A stretch of DNA of 64,000 bases. Source: Breviolum minutum Mf 1.05b.01. Taxonomy: Eukaryota; Sar; Dinophyceae; Suessiales; Symbiodiniaceae. This document shows, piece after piece, positions 31,897 through 44,968 of the stretch. A program made the translations under genes and the position numbers. Every line of letters starts with the position of its first letter. Position 1 is the stretch's first letter. The stretch spans positions 308,593 through 372,592 of the forward strand of contig DF239027.1 of the NCBI GenBank assembly GCA_000507305.1. Reading direction: 5' to 3'. The notes under the pieces were generated by a model that did no database searches, was not told the origin of the DNA, and saw only the letters and a program-made list of their open reading frames with translations.

Positions 31897-32324
31897 AAAT
31901 GAGTTGCAACTCATTTGGGCCTTTTTTAAAACCCCATATTTGACCCCTGTTGGGTCATGATTTTTTTGCCGAGTACGCCGAGGTTCTAGCGCTTGACAGA
32001 TGGCTTGGGGCCCCCGAGTGAACCGGCTTGGGGGTGGAGAGAACTTGCCGAGTTTTTCGATGGTTTTTTTGTTGGTTAAACAGTTTACATAAAGTTAGAT
32101 TGTTCTAGACATTGAGTCGGATAAATTCCATATCCAATGTGTTCACCAAGGTAAACTGGACTTTTGTGAACCTGGACATGTGTTTCTTTTCGAGGTGATT
32201 TATCACTGAGGATGTGTGAAGTGTATCACAGCGAGATGAATGATGAGGGACTTGGACTTTGGCATCACTGGCATCCTTATCCAGCCAGCCTGACATGTTT
32301 TGATGGAACACGTTATATAATAGT

Positions 32325-32437
32325 TACCCTCCCTGAAACTAACAGTTTGCCCACGAAAATCCACCATTTTGATGGTATTTACCAGGATTTCGAGAAGGGG
32401 ATTTCCATGGGCTATGTTTGTTAGTTTCAGGGAGGGT
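32325..32437. repeat. Family-3 foldback element
   Basis: TACCCTCCCTGAAACTAACA and GTTAGTTTCAGGGAGGGT ends; the interior (ATTTTGATGGTATTTACCAG) matches a fragment at about 17613-17681. Confidence 0.85.
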
Positions 32438-33040
32438 TTTTTGACATTCTTGATTTTTAACATATCCTCTTTTGGGAAGCTGTTTTTTTACCTGTTTGAT
32501 CTTTCCATGACTTGAAAATGACTTTGGAAGCCATCAACGCTGTTCAACGCAGAAAGCTCCACTGATGGCCGTGGTGACCAGTGGGACACTGGCAACAGTT
32601 CCAACCTTGGCTTTTGAATTCACCTGAGTGATGTAATTTGGAGAGAAAAAAACTTGATGAAATGCATGTAATGATTTAGAGAACTTGGCTTAAGCTCCTG
32701 TTTGTGTACGATTTTCGCTGAGCCCCGTGTTCTGGACAAGAATCCAACAAAACAGAACGACAGCCTTTCGCAGATCTGATATTCCGATACCGAGTTTTTG
32801 GTGGCTTGGGGCTTTGCAGATATCATCATCTCCATGTGGGTCAAAACAGACTTTGTCCAGGACCCGAGAGAAGGGAGGGCCTTGTGACGGGCCCATGGTG
32901 ACAGTGCAAAAGGAAACAGATTTATATACATAGTTCTGCAGCTTAAGGCTACACTACTGACAAACGAAAACGAGCAACATAGATGTAGGAAAAAGATGAA
33001 AATATAAGAAGGTAGAGTCAGAGGGATCTACCAAAACCCA

Positions 33041-33133
33041 CATGATCCATGGGGCTGGTATATTTACCTACATCTATCATAAAAATCAGCCATTCATGTA
33101 GGTAAATATACAATCGTCCCATGGATCCTATGG
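33041..33133. repeat. Family-1 palindromic element
   Basis: CATGATCCATGGGGCTGGTA left arm; ATGTAGGTAAATATAC and CCCATGGATCCTATGG at the right. Confidence 0.85.
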
Positions 33134-34560
33134 ATAAGGGCACGATGATTCTTTTAAGGATCCGGCAGAGATTGTTCAATTTGCAAAGTTGACATATTTC
33201 CAGGCTTCTCTTCCCTGACTTGGTTGTCCAAATGTACGCATCCATTGGAGTAGTGTTGGGCAAGCTGCTCATCCCAGTTTCGATTGGCACATGAATGACA
33301 CGCCCATTTGTTCTGATGTCTAGCAGATAGCATAAGATAATAGCGTCAAGACTTTGAATAAGTGGAGTAGACTGTCAACTCATCGCTTTTGTTTGCCCTG
33401 TTGAAGGACAATGCGAGAACTGTGCAGTTCTTCTACCTTGTCGATATATGTAGCTGGCATTGGTCCCAGGATAACGATCTCACAAGTCATGAAGATGGAT
33501 AGACTGTACTCCAATTGCCTGAAATCAGCTTGCTGAATCAGATTCGTTACAAGTCTTGTGACCCATGTTTTGAAACTTCCAGGGATATGGAGCAGATTTT
33601 TTCCTTCAATGATAACATTTTTCCATGAATGTCGTCACAGAACCTAGGCTACCATAGATGGCTGCCAGCGATTTTTTTGGGAAATCCAGTGAATCCATGG
33701 TCAAACCTGAGCAAGCATGAATTGGTGAAGTGCATCTTGAAAATGGAATATTTGTAGGAAACATATTGTTGTAAAATAATATACAACTATATCCAACTGT
33801 CATGTTCCTTTTGTTTTCAATTTCCGAAGATTGAGATTTTCTTGGATAAGATCTAAAGAATCCCCACTGCTTTTAAGGATTCATGAGATCTTTGCATCTC
33901 TCGGCAAATCTAAGGTGGCCTTTTTTGTTCCAACTGGCCGAACAGGGCAACGTCCTGGTGATGGTGGCATGGCGCATGAGAAGGGTGACAGTGGTGGAGC
34001 TGTTATCTTGTGGTGCTGATGATGGTGGTTCTGATGATTGTGATCTGGAAGAAGGTGGAGGATCCTGTATTTCTCATGGTTTTGATTTATCACAGCTGAC
34101 ATAATATGACGGACTAAAGGTATCCACGGAGAGCAGGGGTGGATAGTCCTTCCGTCTCAGACAACTTTATCCAGCTTCCCAGTTTTCTCATGGAACCTTT
34201 ATTCAATTACAAGGTCAATATGATCCAACCTGGGAAAGCGGAATATGTTCCAATTAATATCTAGTCTCCACCTTATTTTTTTGTTTGTCCTTTTTTTCCG
34301 AACATGCTTGACACTTTGGCACTTTGTTTGGGTTGGTGTTGCATGGCCATTTGCACATGTCCCTCGCTATGAAGGATTCACTCCAAAGGTCCACCCCATC
34401 TGCCAAACATGGCCTGAGGTTCATTACCTTTCCAGCGAGTTGGTAGTGATGATACTGTTAGTGGTGGTTGGCTTCTATGCCATCCCTGGCGGTAGCAAGC
34501 CACAGCCTTAGTTTTTCAGTCTTAGGTGATTGCAAGCAACAGCCGAAAGGAAAGGGAGCT

Positions 34561-34681
34561 ATCCTCCCATAAACTAACATGGCAATGGAATATCACCATG
34601 TTTTTTAATTTGTCATAGGAGATCCATCTTCAAAGGCTTGTTTTTGCCCATTGTTTTATGTTAGTTTTCATGGGGGTGTAA
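34561..34681. repeat. Family-3 foldback element, diverged
   Basis: ATCCTCCCATAAACTAACAT and ATGTTAGTTTTCATGGGGGT ends. Confidence 0.7.
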
Positions 34682-35300
34682 TACACACATAATGTAAACA
34701 TATCCATTTATACTGTACATACATAATATAATATATATTTATAATGCACATATAAACCATCGCAGGGAGAAACAAAAATCAGGAGCCACAAAAAAAACTC
34801 AACAGCCAGAAAACCTCACTTGATCCGTGGAGGTTCAGGGGCTCCTTCATGAAGATCCTGCTCCATTTTGTGGGCCAGGTAGGATGGTAGGGGCCAGGAT
34901 ATTGTGCCGCCTACGGGTCGATGGATCAACCTTCAAACTCCTGAAAAAATGGGGGGAATGGGAAACTCATCCCACCTTTAAAAAAGGGTGAAATCCTTAC
35001 AATGGGATATATAAATATATAAACCCTTACACTAATGGGTTGATTTTCCCATCCCCTATGGAAATGGTGGGAGTTTAGACCTAGCCAACGGCCTTACGAG
35101 GTGGATACGAAAAAGTTGTCTCAAGTTCTATGGCACTTCTGAAAGATGTTTGAAAGGTGATTGAAGTTTTTTCAGGATGAAAACAGTTCTGTTTCCACAT
35201 TGGGGATCTCTTAATGTGACACATGAGTCACATATTTTTCTAATAGATGGCATAATATCAACATTCAATATCGGCATACATAGTATAGTTATCCTAAATG

Positions 35301-36168
35301 GAATATGTACCTACATCATCCTACATTTCCCTTGTTCATGCGGCCATTTTTGCACCGAAATCATGTAGGTCACTAATCCATGGATCCTATGGGTATGTCC
35401 TTGTCGACAGACCTTTTTGACCCAGAAACTTCTGATTCAATCGCATCTATGGGACGATCGTATGTTTACCTACATTTGATCCCATAAAAACCCACCATTC
35501 ATGTAGGTAAATATACATCCTCAACCCATGGATCCTACATGTATGGGTTATAAAACTTTTTGGTGTTTTTTTCGTGGTTGTTCTTTAATCCTACCAATCC
35601 ATTCTGAAGCAAAAAGACCATATCATCACTTTAAAAGCCATCCATCCATCTATTTATCTATCCATGCTATCCATTTTTCCATATCTATATCTATCTATCC
35701 ACCAAACAGGTCAGTTCACCATGAACTTGCCACCTTCACTTCCCCCACTGTGCCAGGTTGCTTTAGCAGCGACTCTTAGTCCCTTTTTGGCCATTAGCCT
35801 CAGCAATTGCTATGGGATTCCAATGGGGTGATTGTATATTCATGTACATTTACCATAAAAATCAACTAATTAGATGTAGGTCAGTCAATATACCATACAT
35901 GGATACTATAGGGGGAATGGCAGATTTTTATGGGAAATGTATATAGGTAAATATACCTTTCGTCCCATGGATAAGGCTGGTGCCAACTTGCTGTTCTTCG
36001 ACAACTCCTTGACCTTCCGCTATCTTAACAGATTGCCCCTTGTCTGGGAAAAAAAATGGCGTTTTTCATGCTGAACCCATAGGATCCATGTATGGTACTT
36101 TCACCTCAATGTGGCATATTTTTATGGTAAACTGAAGGTAAATAGTACAGACATGGATCCTACCGGGG
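35301..36168. repeat. Cluster of five family-1 palindromic elements
   Basis: Copies at about 35301-35393 (degraded), 35443-35540, 35808-35914, 35928-35970 (half) and 36075-36168, each with CTACATTTACC/GGTAAATGTAGG-type arms and a GGATCCAT or diverged outer end. Five copies in under 900 bp is far denser than elsewhere in the window. Confidence 0.8.
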
Positions 36169-36830
36169 GAATGTTGCGGTTCAACTTTGGAGGGTTTGTT
36201 CCGCCAGGTACTATCCCATCCGATATCTACATGTGGCGTGCCTTTTCCGCAGTTTCCCCATCGATGCAGCCCACCGAAAAAGGTCCCCATGCACGAGCCA
36301 AGGTGGTTTATCACGAGGATGCCACAGACAGTGCCCCGAACGCGACAAAAACTGGTGAACTTTGGATGACATGAAGTTGGTTTGCCTTTGTTCATAAATA
36401 TGATTCTGGTAGCATGTCAATTTATCTAGTTTTTTTTCAAACATTTTGTTACATTGTGTTTTCTCCAAATGGGCGGCCTCAACTTGCACCCCTCTGGAGC
36501 CTTGCTTTCTGAGATTTTTTGCTGTCTGAAATGCCGGATCTGCCTTTGCCGGTCGTTGATGGAGAAAAAATTCCCTTGGCACCTCCACTGGCCCCTCAGA
36601 TTTCAGGCATTAAATGGTGTTAAGACCTGCTTCTATCAAAAAATCCATGTGTTTCTGATCCGATTGTCACTTGTCACTTTGCTCCAGTGGATTTGTTTCA
36701 GTTTGTTTGGTTGAAAGACGATCCATTACAGATTCCAATGGCTTGAATTATCAGTCATACTGGTCGTAATGGAGTGAGAATTCGCTGACAAGAGAGATGG
36801 AACCACAACACTTCAGGAGGTGCAATACAC

Positions 36831-36942
36831 CTCTGGGTGCTGGTTTCAAGCATTATTTTTCACCCCGATCCTTGGGGTTTCCCATGATCCAATTTGACAC
36901 TCGCATATATTTCAGATGGGTTGGTTCAACCACCCACTATAG
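36831..36942 (+). repeat. Family-2 foldback element, diverged
   Basis: GGTGCTGGTTTCAAG left end and GGTTCAACCACCCACTA right end, with the subfamily centre ACCCCGATCCTTGGGGTTT. Confidence 0.75.
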
Positions 36943-37148
36943 ACCTGCTTTATTAGAAGTTCCTTTTTGTAATTTATGATTTAATTTGCATGCAATCACA
37001 AAAAGACTTTCTTGAGACGGAAACGTTTCCGTGACCCGTCCAGTTCGATTCGGAGAATCATTTTCTGCGAGGGTTTTTTGGCAGCTCCAACAGTTGGATG
37101 CTCAATTTCAACCCCAAAGTCGTCCCAAATTGAAATTTTCTCGGTGGT

Positions 37149-37149
<1 letters not shown>

Positions 37150-37194
<45 letters not shown>
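37150..37194. repeat. (GAT)n microsatellite
   Basis: Fifteen perfect GAT units. Confidence 0.95.
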
Positions 37195-37195
<1 letters not shown>

Positions 37196-37907
37196 GTAGG
37201 AATTTCCGACCAAAGAATTTTCTCATGATGCATTGCATTGGAAATCCTATCATCTTCTCCACCCGAAACTTTGGAGAAAATCCATTGGAAAAAACAAAAA
37301 TTGATCAAAATCACGGGGATTCCAACAAAAATCATTGGATAATTTTTCCAAAACTCCCTTGAGATTTCGTGGACTTCGTCCGTCTTTCTTCGTTTCTTCC
37401 CGGAGATTCGGAGAGTTGACAATGAAATCCACAGGTACATTGGGCTAAACTGGTGTTGGATCCGGTGAATGCTTGTGCCCTCACATGCCTTGTGACCCAG
37501 ATATTATTAGTTGGGAAGCTCAGGCGGAATAAATGTGGAGCTGATTTTAAAGGCTTCAAAACGTGTTTTTGGCACTTTGGAACTACAGATTTTGGACCAC
37601 CGACTTGAGGAGAAAAAAAATGATACTGTTCCTTGGTGTTGAACAGTTTGAAGCGGATGAAGAAAATGGCAAGTAAGATGGATTTACAAAATGAATGACA
37701 TATTCTGATTATGAAGAATATCTTTGTTAATATTTTCAGCAAGACTGATCACTGCAGAATCTGTGACGTGAGATGCAAACACCCGGGTAAACTATACATG
37801 AGTGCCACACCTCACCTTCCTGGTGCCCCCCATGGTATGGTCCCCCGATAAACGCAACTAGGATAGTACGAGTGGTACTAGTGTAGTTGCAGTTGTAGTG
37901 GTAGTAC

Positions 37908-37995
37908 CAGTCTGGCAGCTACGACTACTACAGCCGCTACGACTACTACTGCTGCTACAACTGCTGCTACAACAACTACAACAACAACAACAACA

Positions 37996-38035
<40 letters not shown>

Positions 38036-38900
38036 NNNNNNNNNNNNNNNNNNNNNNNNNNNNNNNNNNNNNNNNNNNNNNNNNNNNNNNNNNNNNNNNN
38101 NNNNNNNNNNNNNNNNNNNNNNNNNNNNNNNNNNNNNNNNNNNNNNNNNNNNNNNNNNNNNNNNNNNNNNNNNNNNNNNNNNNNNNNNNNNNNNNNNNNN
38201 NNNNNNNNNNNNNNNNNNNNNNNNNNNNNNNNNNNNNNNNNNNNNNNNNNNNNNNNNNNNNNNNNNNNNNNNNNNNNNNNNNNNNNNNNNNNNNNNNNNN
38301 NNNNNNNNNNNNNNNNNNNNNNNNNNNNNNNNNNNNNNNNNNNNNNNNNNNNNNNNNNNNNNNNNNNNNNNNNNNNNNNNNNNNNNNNNNNNNNNNNNNN
38401 NNNNNNNNNNNNNNNNNNNNNNNNNNNNNNNNNNNNNNNNNNNNNNNNNNNNNNNNNNNNNNNNNNNNNNNNNNNNNNNNNNNNNNNNNNNNNNNNNNNN
38501 NNNNNNNNNNNNNNNNNNNNNNNNNNNNNNNNNNNNNNNNNNNNNNNNNNNNNNNNNNNNNNNNNNNNNNNNNNNNNNNNNNNNNNNNNNNNNNNNNNNN
38601 NNNNNNNNNNNNNNNNNNNNNNNNNNNNNNNNNNNNNNNNNNNNNNNNNNNNNNNNNNNNNNNNNNNNNNNNNNNNNNNNNNNNNNNNNNNNNNNNNNNN
38701 NNNNNNNNNNNNNNNNNNNNNNNNNNNNNNNNNNNNNNNNNNNNNNNNNNNNNNNNNNNNNNNNNNNNNNNNNNNNNNCGACTACGACTACAACTACTAC
38801 TACTACTACTACTCCTACTCCTACTCCTACTCCTACTACTCCTACTACTCCTACTACTCCTCCTCCTCCTTCTCCTCCTGCTGCTGCTGCGACCATATTT
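37908..38900. repeat. Trinucleotide microsatellite interrupted by an assembly gap
   Basis: (CTA/ACA)n sequence on the left and (CTA/CTC)n on the right of a run of N from 38036 to 38778. The gap length is probably nominal. Reading frames crossing it are not real. Confidence 0.95.
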
Positions 38901-39132
38901 TGATGGTGAATATTCATATATTGTAGTATATTGAGTATGTGACACAGAATGTGTATATTATATTTATATTTACATATTTATGAACCTTTTTTAATATACA
39001 TTTACAGTAGGTAAATCCACCATCTGCTTGGAAACAAGTTTCCCTCCCCTCCCCGAAGTTGGTGGTGGTGTTTTTTACGGCGAGCTTGAGGTGTATTTGG
39101 TGGTCCCTTGGAAGCGACGGACATGTGTTCAG

Positions 39133-39602
39133 CAATCAGCAGAGGACTTCAAAGAGAAGACAGGAGGTGCTTTGGAGGCACGGGAAACGGACATCCGTTG
39201 GGTTTCCAAACGTGGCAATGATCTCATCCAATTTGGTGATGAGATTTTTGGCGGGAAAAGTTGTGGGTTGAAAAGAGTCACACTTTCCTTCAAAACAGAG
39301 GGTAAGCAGAGTTTGATCAATGTCAAAAGCCTGGAGGGGAGTAAAAGATGAAGCTGTGAATGCAAAACAATCGCATATTCTAGTTTTATGGTACTATGGT
39401 ACTATGGTACGCATAGAACTACATACATTTTCTTATAGTTCTATGGTAGTTGCTGTAAATTGGGCAGAGTATCACTCGTTCCTTTGATTGACTTGGTTTC
39501 ACGTCTTCCAGGTTCATACCGCAACCACCAAGACGCTGACCCCTCAAGGAGAAAAAGGAGATTCGCTCGCGTTCCTTGGCAACCGTTGGATCAATGTACC
39601 AG
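39133..39602 (+). CDS. Candidate two-exon gene fragment, product unrecognised
   Basis: Exon 39133-39301 follows GTTCAG, encodes 56 codons (for example EDFKEKTGGALEARETDIRW and LIQFGDEIFGGKS) and ends at a strong GTAAGC donor in phase 1. Exon 39512-39602 begins with the two bases needed and reads SYRNHQDADPSRRKRRFARV before a GA donor. Caution: the minus strand of the first exon and another frame of the second are also open and protein-like, so strand and frame are not certain. Confidence 0.4.
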
Positions 39603-40676
39603 GAAACATCCCGGAAATGGAAGTTGATGACCCTTTAAAAATACCTCACCTCACAGATGTGAATATAAAAATGTAGTGATTAAATGTGATTGACATTTGA
39701 TTGTCGAATTGTTTTTTTGAGGGAGGACTTTGTTTTTTTCTTGGGGGGGGATTTATTATAGATGTAAATGGTTCTCATGTCATTCTTTTGGTGGGGGGAT
39801 ATCAGAGTTCCTTCAATTCGAGCGAGTGGAATGTCCATCCGATTTATAAAGTTTAAGTACCCGCAAACGGATGACTTGTCGTTCGTAAGTACATAGATAT
39901 GATATACATGTTATCCAACATGGTGATAAGGAGGACCCTTAGGCGATATTGGATGTGTACCCCCAGTTAAATGCACAAATCTTGTTCAAGGATAATCCAA
40001 CCGTTCAGGTTTTTTCGTGGTTTTGGATCATCCATTTCTGGATGACCTCCACATGTTGAAACCTTCAAAGCTAACAAAAAGTGACCGCAGGGGATGGAGT
40101 GTAGCTCTTCACAACTGAATTTTCAGCGACATTTTACAGGGAAAAAATTGTGAAAAATCTCAGGGATATAAGTTGAAGGTGTCCAGGTTGGTGAGTCTTC
40201 CCAGATGTTTTCCCTGCTTCGGAGTGTCAACGTTTTTGTTGGCTCAGATCGAAGTACTAGTGACTAGTGAAACTGTATGGCTATCATGTGTGGATACAAT
40301 TTTTTAGGAAGTGCCCACTTACAATATCGACATGAAATTAGGGTGATTTGCAGGGTTTACTGAGTTTGTACATCCTTATAACTGCAGGTAGTAATAGTTT
40401 ACATGGCCATGATTTAAGTTACTTATTCTAATCTTTGATTTGCACCCTCCAAATCCAAAATACTTGATAAGCATATTTCAAGGACCACTCTCGAAGGTGG
40501 GATCTCCCAAATAAAACCCCATAGTTTCGCTTCGAACAAAAACACTTTGCGTACAAACAGATTTACTTGAAATGAAAATGTGGGAAGGCGGAAGTAGATG
40601 TGAAGTAGATGGGTCCCACTTTGAGGGTTGGTTGTTTGCAAGTTTCCCAAAAATCCGACCCCTCAGCAATATCAAT

Positions 40677-40786
40677 CTAGGTGGTTTCAAATATGTGTTA
40701 TTTGTTACCCCATCCTTGGGGTTTCATTCGCTCCGATTTGACGTTCGCATATTTTTCAATCGGGTTGGTGAAAAACCACCAACTAG
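40677..40786 (+). repeat. Family-2 foldback element
   Basis: CTAGGTGGTTTCAAAT to AAAAACCACCAACTAG, same GATCCTTGGGG-type centre as the 36.8-kb copy. Confidence 0.8.
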
Positions 40787-41685
40787 TTATCCTCAAATCC
40801 TTCCTCACCTTTTTTTTTCAAATTGGAGGACAAAGATTCGCTCAAGCCTTCTCGGTTTGAGGCGGGGTTTTGGGGGAAAATATCTGTTTTTTTGGAAGGA
40901 GGAGGAAAAAAGGCCAAGAAGCCAATGATTTGATATCAACGTCAACATCAGCTTGTTGTAAGGTCAACTGGTTGGGTTTTGCCCCCTTCAGGGAAGGATA
41001 TTAGGGCCGGATTTGGAGAGTTCCCTATAGAATGTCCGGAACTTTCATGGTTATTTTGTTGCTGTTCAAGTTGTTACCCTCAATGCAATGGAAGTCACTC
41101 GTTGGTTGTTTGGCATGCATATGTTGTTTGTGGTTGAAGGTCCGTGGGCACCAAACATGCACCTATCAAAACCAGATATGGCCAATGTTGCGGTTCTTTT
41201 TGGCATTCTAATTTTTAGCCAGAGCCATTGGAAGGCTTTTATTCTACAATATTTTTTCCGTGCGGACATATATGGAACATGCGTTCCAATGCAGCCCGTT
41301 GCAATTGAGTTTTTCCCGGGGGTAAACATGGATCAACGTTGGTTTCAACAGCTGGAATCGAAAAGTCCAGGAGGTTTAGGCGATTTTTCCATTCAATTCT
41401 GCTGATCTTTAGGTTTCATGTTTAAGTAGTTGGAAGAGGAATGCTTCTCTACTCCTCAAGTGCCCATCAAATACAACCCTGCTTTTTGTAGTTGTATATC
41501 AAAAGGTTATCGATTCTTTCGCAGAAAAGGCACGGAAAGAATGTTTATAATAAAGCTACAGCAACATCAGTACTTGTAGGTGACTAACAGCATGTGAAAT
41601 AGTAGGAACGTAGACACCTTAGGTCCAAATATAATCCTATAAGGTCCATCAAGATCCTACATGCATGTATGGCAAGCCACAAAAA

Positions 41686-41788
41686 CTAGGTGGTGCTTTC
41701 AAATATTTTTTATATTCACCCCTATTTGGGGAAATGATCCAATTTGACGAGCATATTTTTAGAATGGGTTGGTTCAACCACCAACCGG
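41686..41788 (+). repeat. Family-2 foldback element
   Basis: CTAGGTGGTGCTTTCAAAT to GGTTCAACCACCAACCGG, with central ACCCCTATTTGGGG hairpin. Confidence 0.85.
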
Positions 41789-41986
41789 AATTGCATGTCC
41801 ACCATTTCCGCAACCTGACGCAATTCGTGTCGTGTGCCTGACGACCATCAAGGACCAGTGTATTCCATGAAGTGAGACACAACAACGAGGAGAAAACCGT
41901 GGACAGGTTGTAGAGAAAGGAGAAAAACACAGCAAGAAATCTGCCAGGTATATGAAAGTATATGCATGTTTCAATCAATACTCATA

Positions 41987-42081
41987 CCATCCATGGGACT
42001 GGAATATGTCCCTAGATTTGGTTGATTTTTATGGGATATATGCAGGTAAATGTACCGTTCGTCACATGGGTCCGTCATGGG
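41987..42081. repeat. Family-1 palindromic element, diverged
   Basis: CATCCATGGGACTGGAATAT left arm; TGCAGGTAAATGTACC right arm. Confidence 0.75.
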
Positions 42082-42471
42082 ATATTTGTTTATATTTTTC
42101 CATATTTATCACGTTGCAGTGTCAAAATCTGACATCTGGGGAGTCATGAGGCGGCTGGGGAGTCATGTTGGGGCAGTTGGGCCCATAAACTCGTGTGTTG
42201 ATTCTCTTTTATGTTCGACTTTTGGGCCCAAAAGTCGTAAAAAACATGTCATGAAATAGATGATTTGCAAGGAAATTACGGTTTGGAATAGAAGCTATGA
42301 TGAAGTATTTCGCTATAGAGAAGAGTACTTTGCAAGCCTTCAAAGATGCAAGTCTCGGACCTGTTTAGGCCGTTGAATGTCGTTGATGGTCCAAACATGT
42401 CCAAATTAAGCATGTTTGAGGTAGGTTTCGGGTAGGTTGCTTCCTGGACGGGGTTCCAGCCCAACTCTACA

Positions 42472-42516
42472 GGATAGCTTTGTTGATGTGCTCAATGCTG
42501 TGGGAGACACCTTTGA
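42472..42516 (+). CDS. Candidate micro-exon, product unrecognised
   Basis: CTACAG acceptor, fifteen codons DSFVDVLNAVGDTFE, GT donor. Size and composition resemble the kinase micro-exons, but the segment is too short to assign and may be chance. Confidence 0.3.
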
Positions 42517-44222
42517 GGTCAGAGCGCAACATGAAAAAACGGGGGGAGCAAATGATGACCTGTACCGATGTTTAAAACACACCAGGATGCTTAGTTTTGA
42601 TTGTTACAAAAATCATTATCCTCAATGATGTTGGTTTGTTTTAGTGGCTTTTAAACATTACTGGAATGGACTTTGAAAATTATCTAATGATTAATTTGCA
42701 AAAGAGATTGCCCCCAAAATGCGGCTTGACCTATTTGTTGGATCTAATCACCCTGGACGATTTGTTCAGTCAAGTGCTAACAACTCTCCCTAAGCCTCCA
42801 CTATTCGACTTAGACTAACTTTGTTGGTGTCGAACTTTGCAGTGAAATTTAACGAGATTTATCATGAAACTCCCTAAAATCCTTTAAATTCTTTGCATGC
42901 ATATGTCCTTCCTTTGCAAGAATCATAGCACTGGAAAATGGCTCCCAAAAAGACTAGTTCCATCTACTTAGAGCTTTGGAATAGGGTCAACCTTCAAATT
43001 CCATGATCATAGGAGGAAAGGATCTCGAACAGTTTTTCCTTCCAATTGATTCGTGGCGTGACAAGGCACTACTGCTTGCTAGTCAGGCAGATAGTCCGTG
43101 AAAGGCTCAGACATCTTGCAGGGATAGGGTTGTACCACTGAATGTATGCTACAGCCAACAGGGGGTTCAACGGTCGAAGGTTCAAAAGCTTGTAAGATTC
43201 GAAGCACAAAAGATATTTCAAGCAATTGCCTTTAGAAAAGGCCTCCAAAGTAGCCATCTTCAAAATCTTCTGGGCATGTTGGCTTTTGACTAGAAACATC
43301 TTATCAATGTTCCTATATTTATACAATTTTTCCTAGTTTCACTGGGAAAACAATTGACCTTTGTATGCCGAATAGCAGCAACCCCAGAAAAACGGCTGTG
43401 ACAACATGACCCTCAAAAAATCAAACTTGGGAACCCAACTGATCTCTTTTTTGGGGGTTGACCTTTCATTTTATGGGTCAAATCTTCCAAAATATGGGTC
43501 AATTGGGTTCTAGGTGTATATATATATATATATGTGTATGTGTGTGTGTGCATCCTAATATATCATTGTTTTGGCGGTGGACACACTGCAGTGTGTTTTC
43601 TAGTAAATGTGAGAGTGGGCTTTTTGAGTATTTAACGTCCAATCTACAAGAGATTGAATGTAAACGGTGTAATTTCCCAACCACTTTTGGAGGAGTACTC
43701 TAGATAGTCGGTTTTTTCAAGATGGAAACCAGCAGAAAAACCTTGTGGGAATAAAAAAACTAATGTCCCAGCCAACGGGGAGGATTTTATCCGTTTTTGA
43801 CAGCTGAGGCGAGTGCGTTGTGCTGTACTTGGTGTTGCAATACATCCTTTAGCCAAGGTCTCCCGCCAGGGATGAAGCGATGGATGAAACCAGTGCTGAA
43901 GCGATGATTTCTGGAAAAGCGGGCCATTTTTTTGTTTTTGATAAGTTTCAAGCACCAAAATTCAGGTCACCAAACTGACTGATTTTGTACAAACATTGAT
44001 AACTATCATATAATCAATATGGATTTTTTATATGCAGATTAAAAGTGTATTTGCCCCGCGAATTTTGTGGAATGTAAAGTTACCTGGGTAAAGATTTTGA
44101 GTAGGACCTTCGGACTAGACCTGTGTACTAGCAATGGTTTTTCCAACATTCCACCGTTTTTGGAAGAATGTCTTGGCTTTTAACTTAGATTCATTGATCA
44201 TTGATCCTCTTTTGATTTGAAC

Positions 44223-44347
44223 ATACTGTTAATGAAAGAAATCCTGCACCACCTGGGATGAAACGAACCTTGCAACAAATAATGGTATAATCTACCAACC
44301 TCAACTGGTGAAAAATCCGCCGGATTTCTGGTTGCCATCAACAGTAT
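44223..44347. repeat. Family-4 foldback element
   Basis: ATACTGTTAATGAAAGAAAT and GGTTGCCATCAACAGTAT arms. Confidence 0.82.
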
Positions 44348-44353
44348 TTGAAC

Positions 44354-44465
44354 ACACACCCCTGAAGTTTAACATGGAACCTGAAAATCAGCCATTGGAG
44401 AAGGAGATAAAACTTTTGGAAACCATTAAATTTTCAGGTTCCAGCCATTAAACTTCGGGGGTGTA
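44354..44465. repeat. Family-3 foldback element
   Basis: ACACCCCTGAAGTTTAACAT and TTAAACTTCGGGGGTGTA ends. Its left end abuts the family-4 element at 44223-44347. Confidence 0.82.
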
Positions 44466-44968
44466 TTGGATGGATTGATCCAACAGCCAATGAAAAAACT
44501 GACACAGTTTTCAGGCGAGTCCAACGAAGCTTCTGCAGTTGTTGCCCTTAATCCTACCACAACTTCTCTTGGCCTGGGACTCTCAGCTACGAGTTCACGG
44601 CGTTTAACACCAATCGGGATGTGCCGTTGGAAGTCGGCCAGGAAGTTAGGTGACTTAATCATTGGGTTTTTCCATTTTGAAAAGGCGTCCTCAGGTAGTA
44701 AAAGGAACATCCACCCCAACAATTTCTATAAATGTATGTTTTTCAAGGTTGAATTTATTTAGCCATCACTGACTTGATAGATAGAGGGTATTTTTAAGTT
44801 CTTGGATCCGGGATAGTCGTCGTTCGAATTTGTTTCTGGACTATGACTTGACCTTCAAAGCCTTTGAGCTCAAGCTGTTTTTTTCTGGGGAGTTCAAAAA
44901 AAACACAACACCCGTCACGTCACGATGAGCATGATGAGTGGAGAGTCTTCCATGGGAATGTCCTCCAG

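Larger units (their letters stand above)
31897..39132. other. No gene recognised
   Basis: Foldback elements, two microsatellites and the N run account for the visible structure. Open frames at 32700-32930 and 33880-34104 are short and unsupported. Confidence 0.6.
39603..44968. other. Largely non-coding
   Basis: Two family-2 elements, one family-1, one family-3 and one family-4 element, plus the 45-nt candidate exon at 42472. An open frame at 41088-41405 is protein-like in places but has no start, splice or domain support. Confidence 0.5.

Noticed and set aside
37878..38945. Long open frames across the N run
   Set aside because: Created by unknown bases and a trinucleotide repeat; not evidence of coding.
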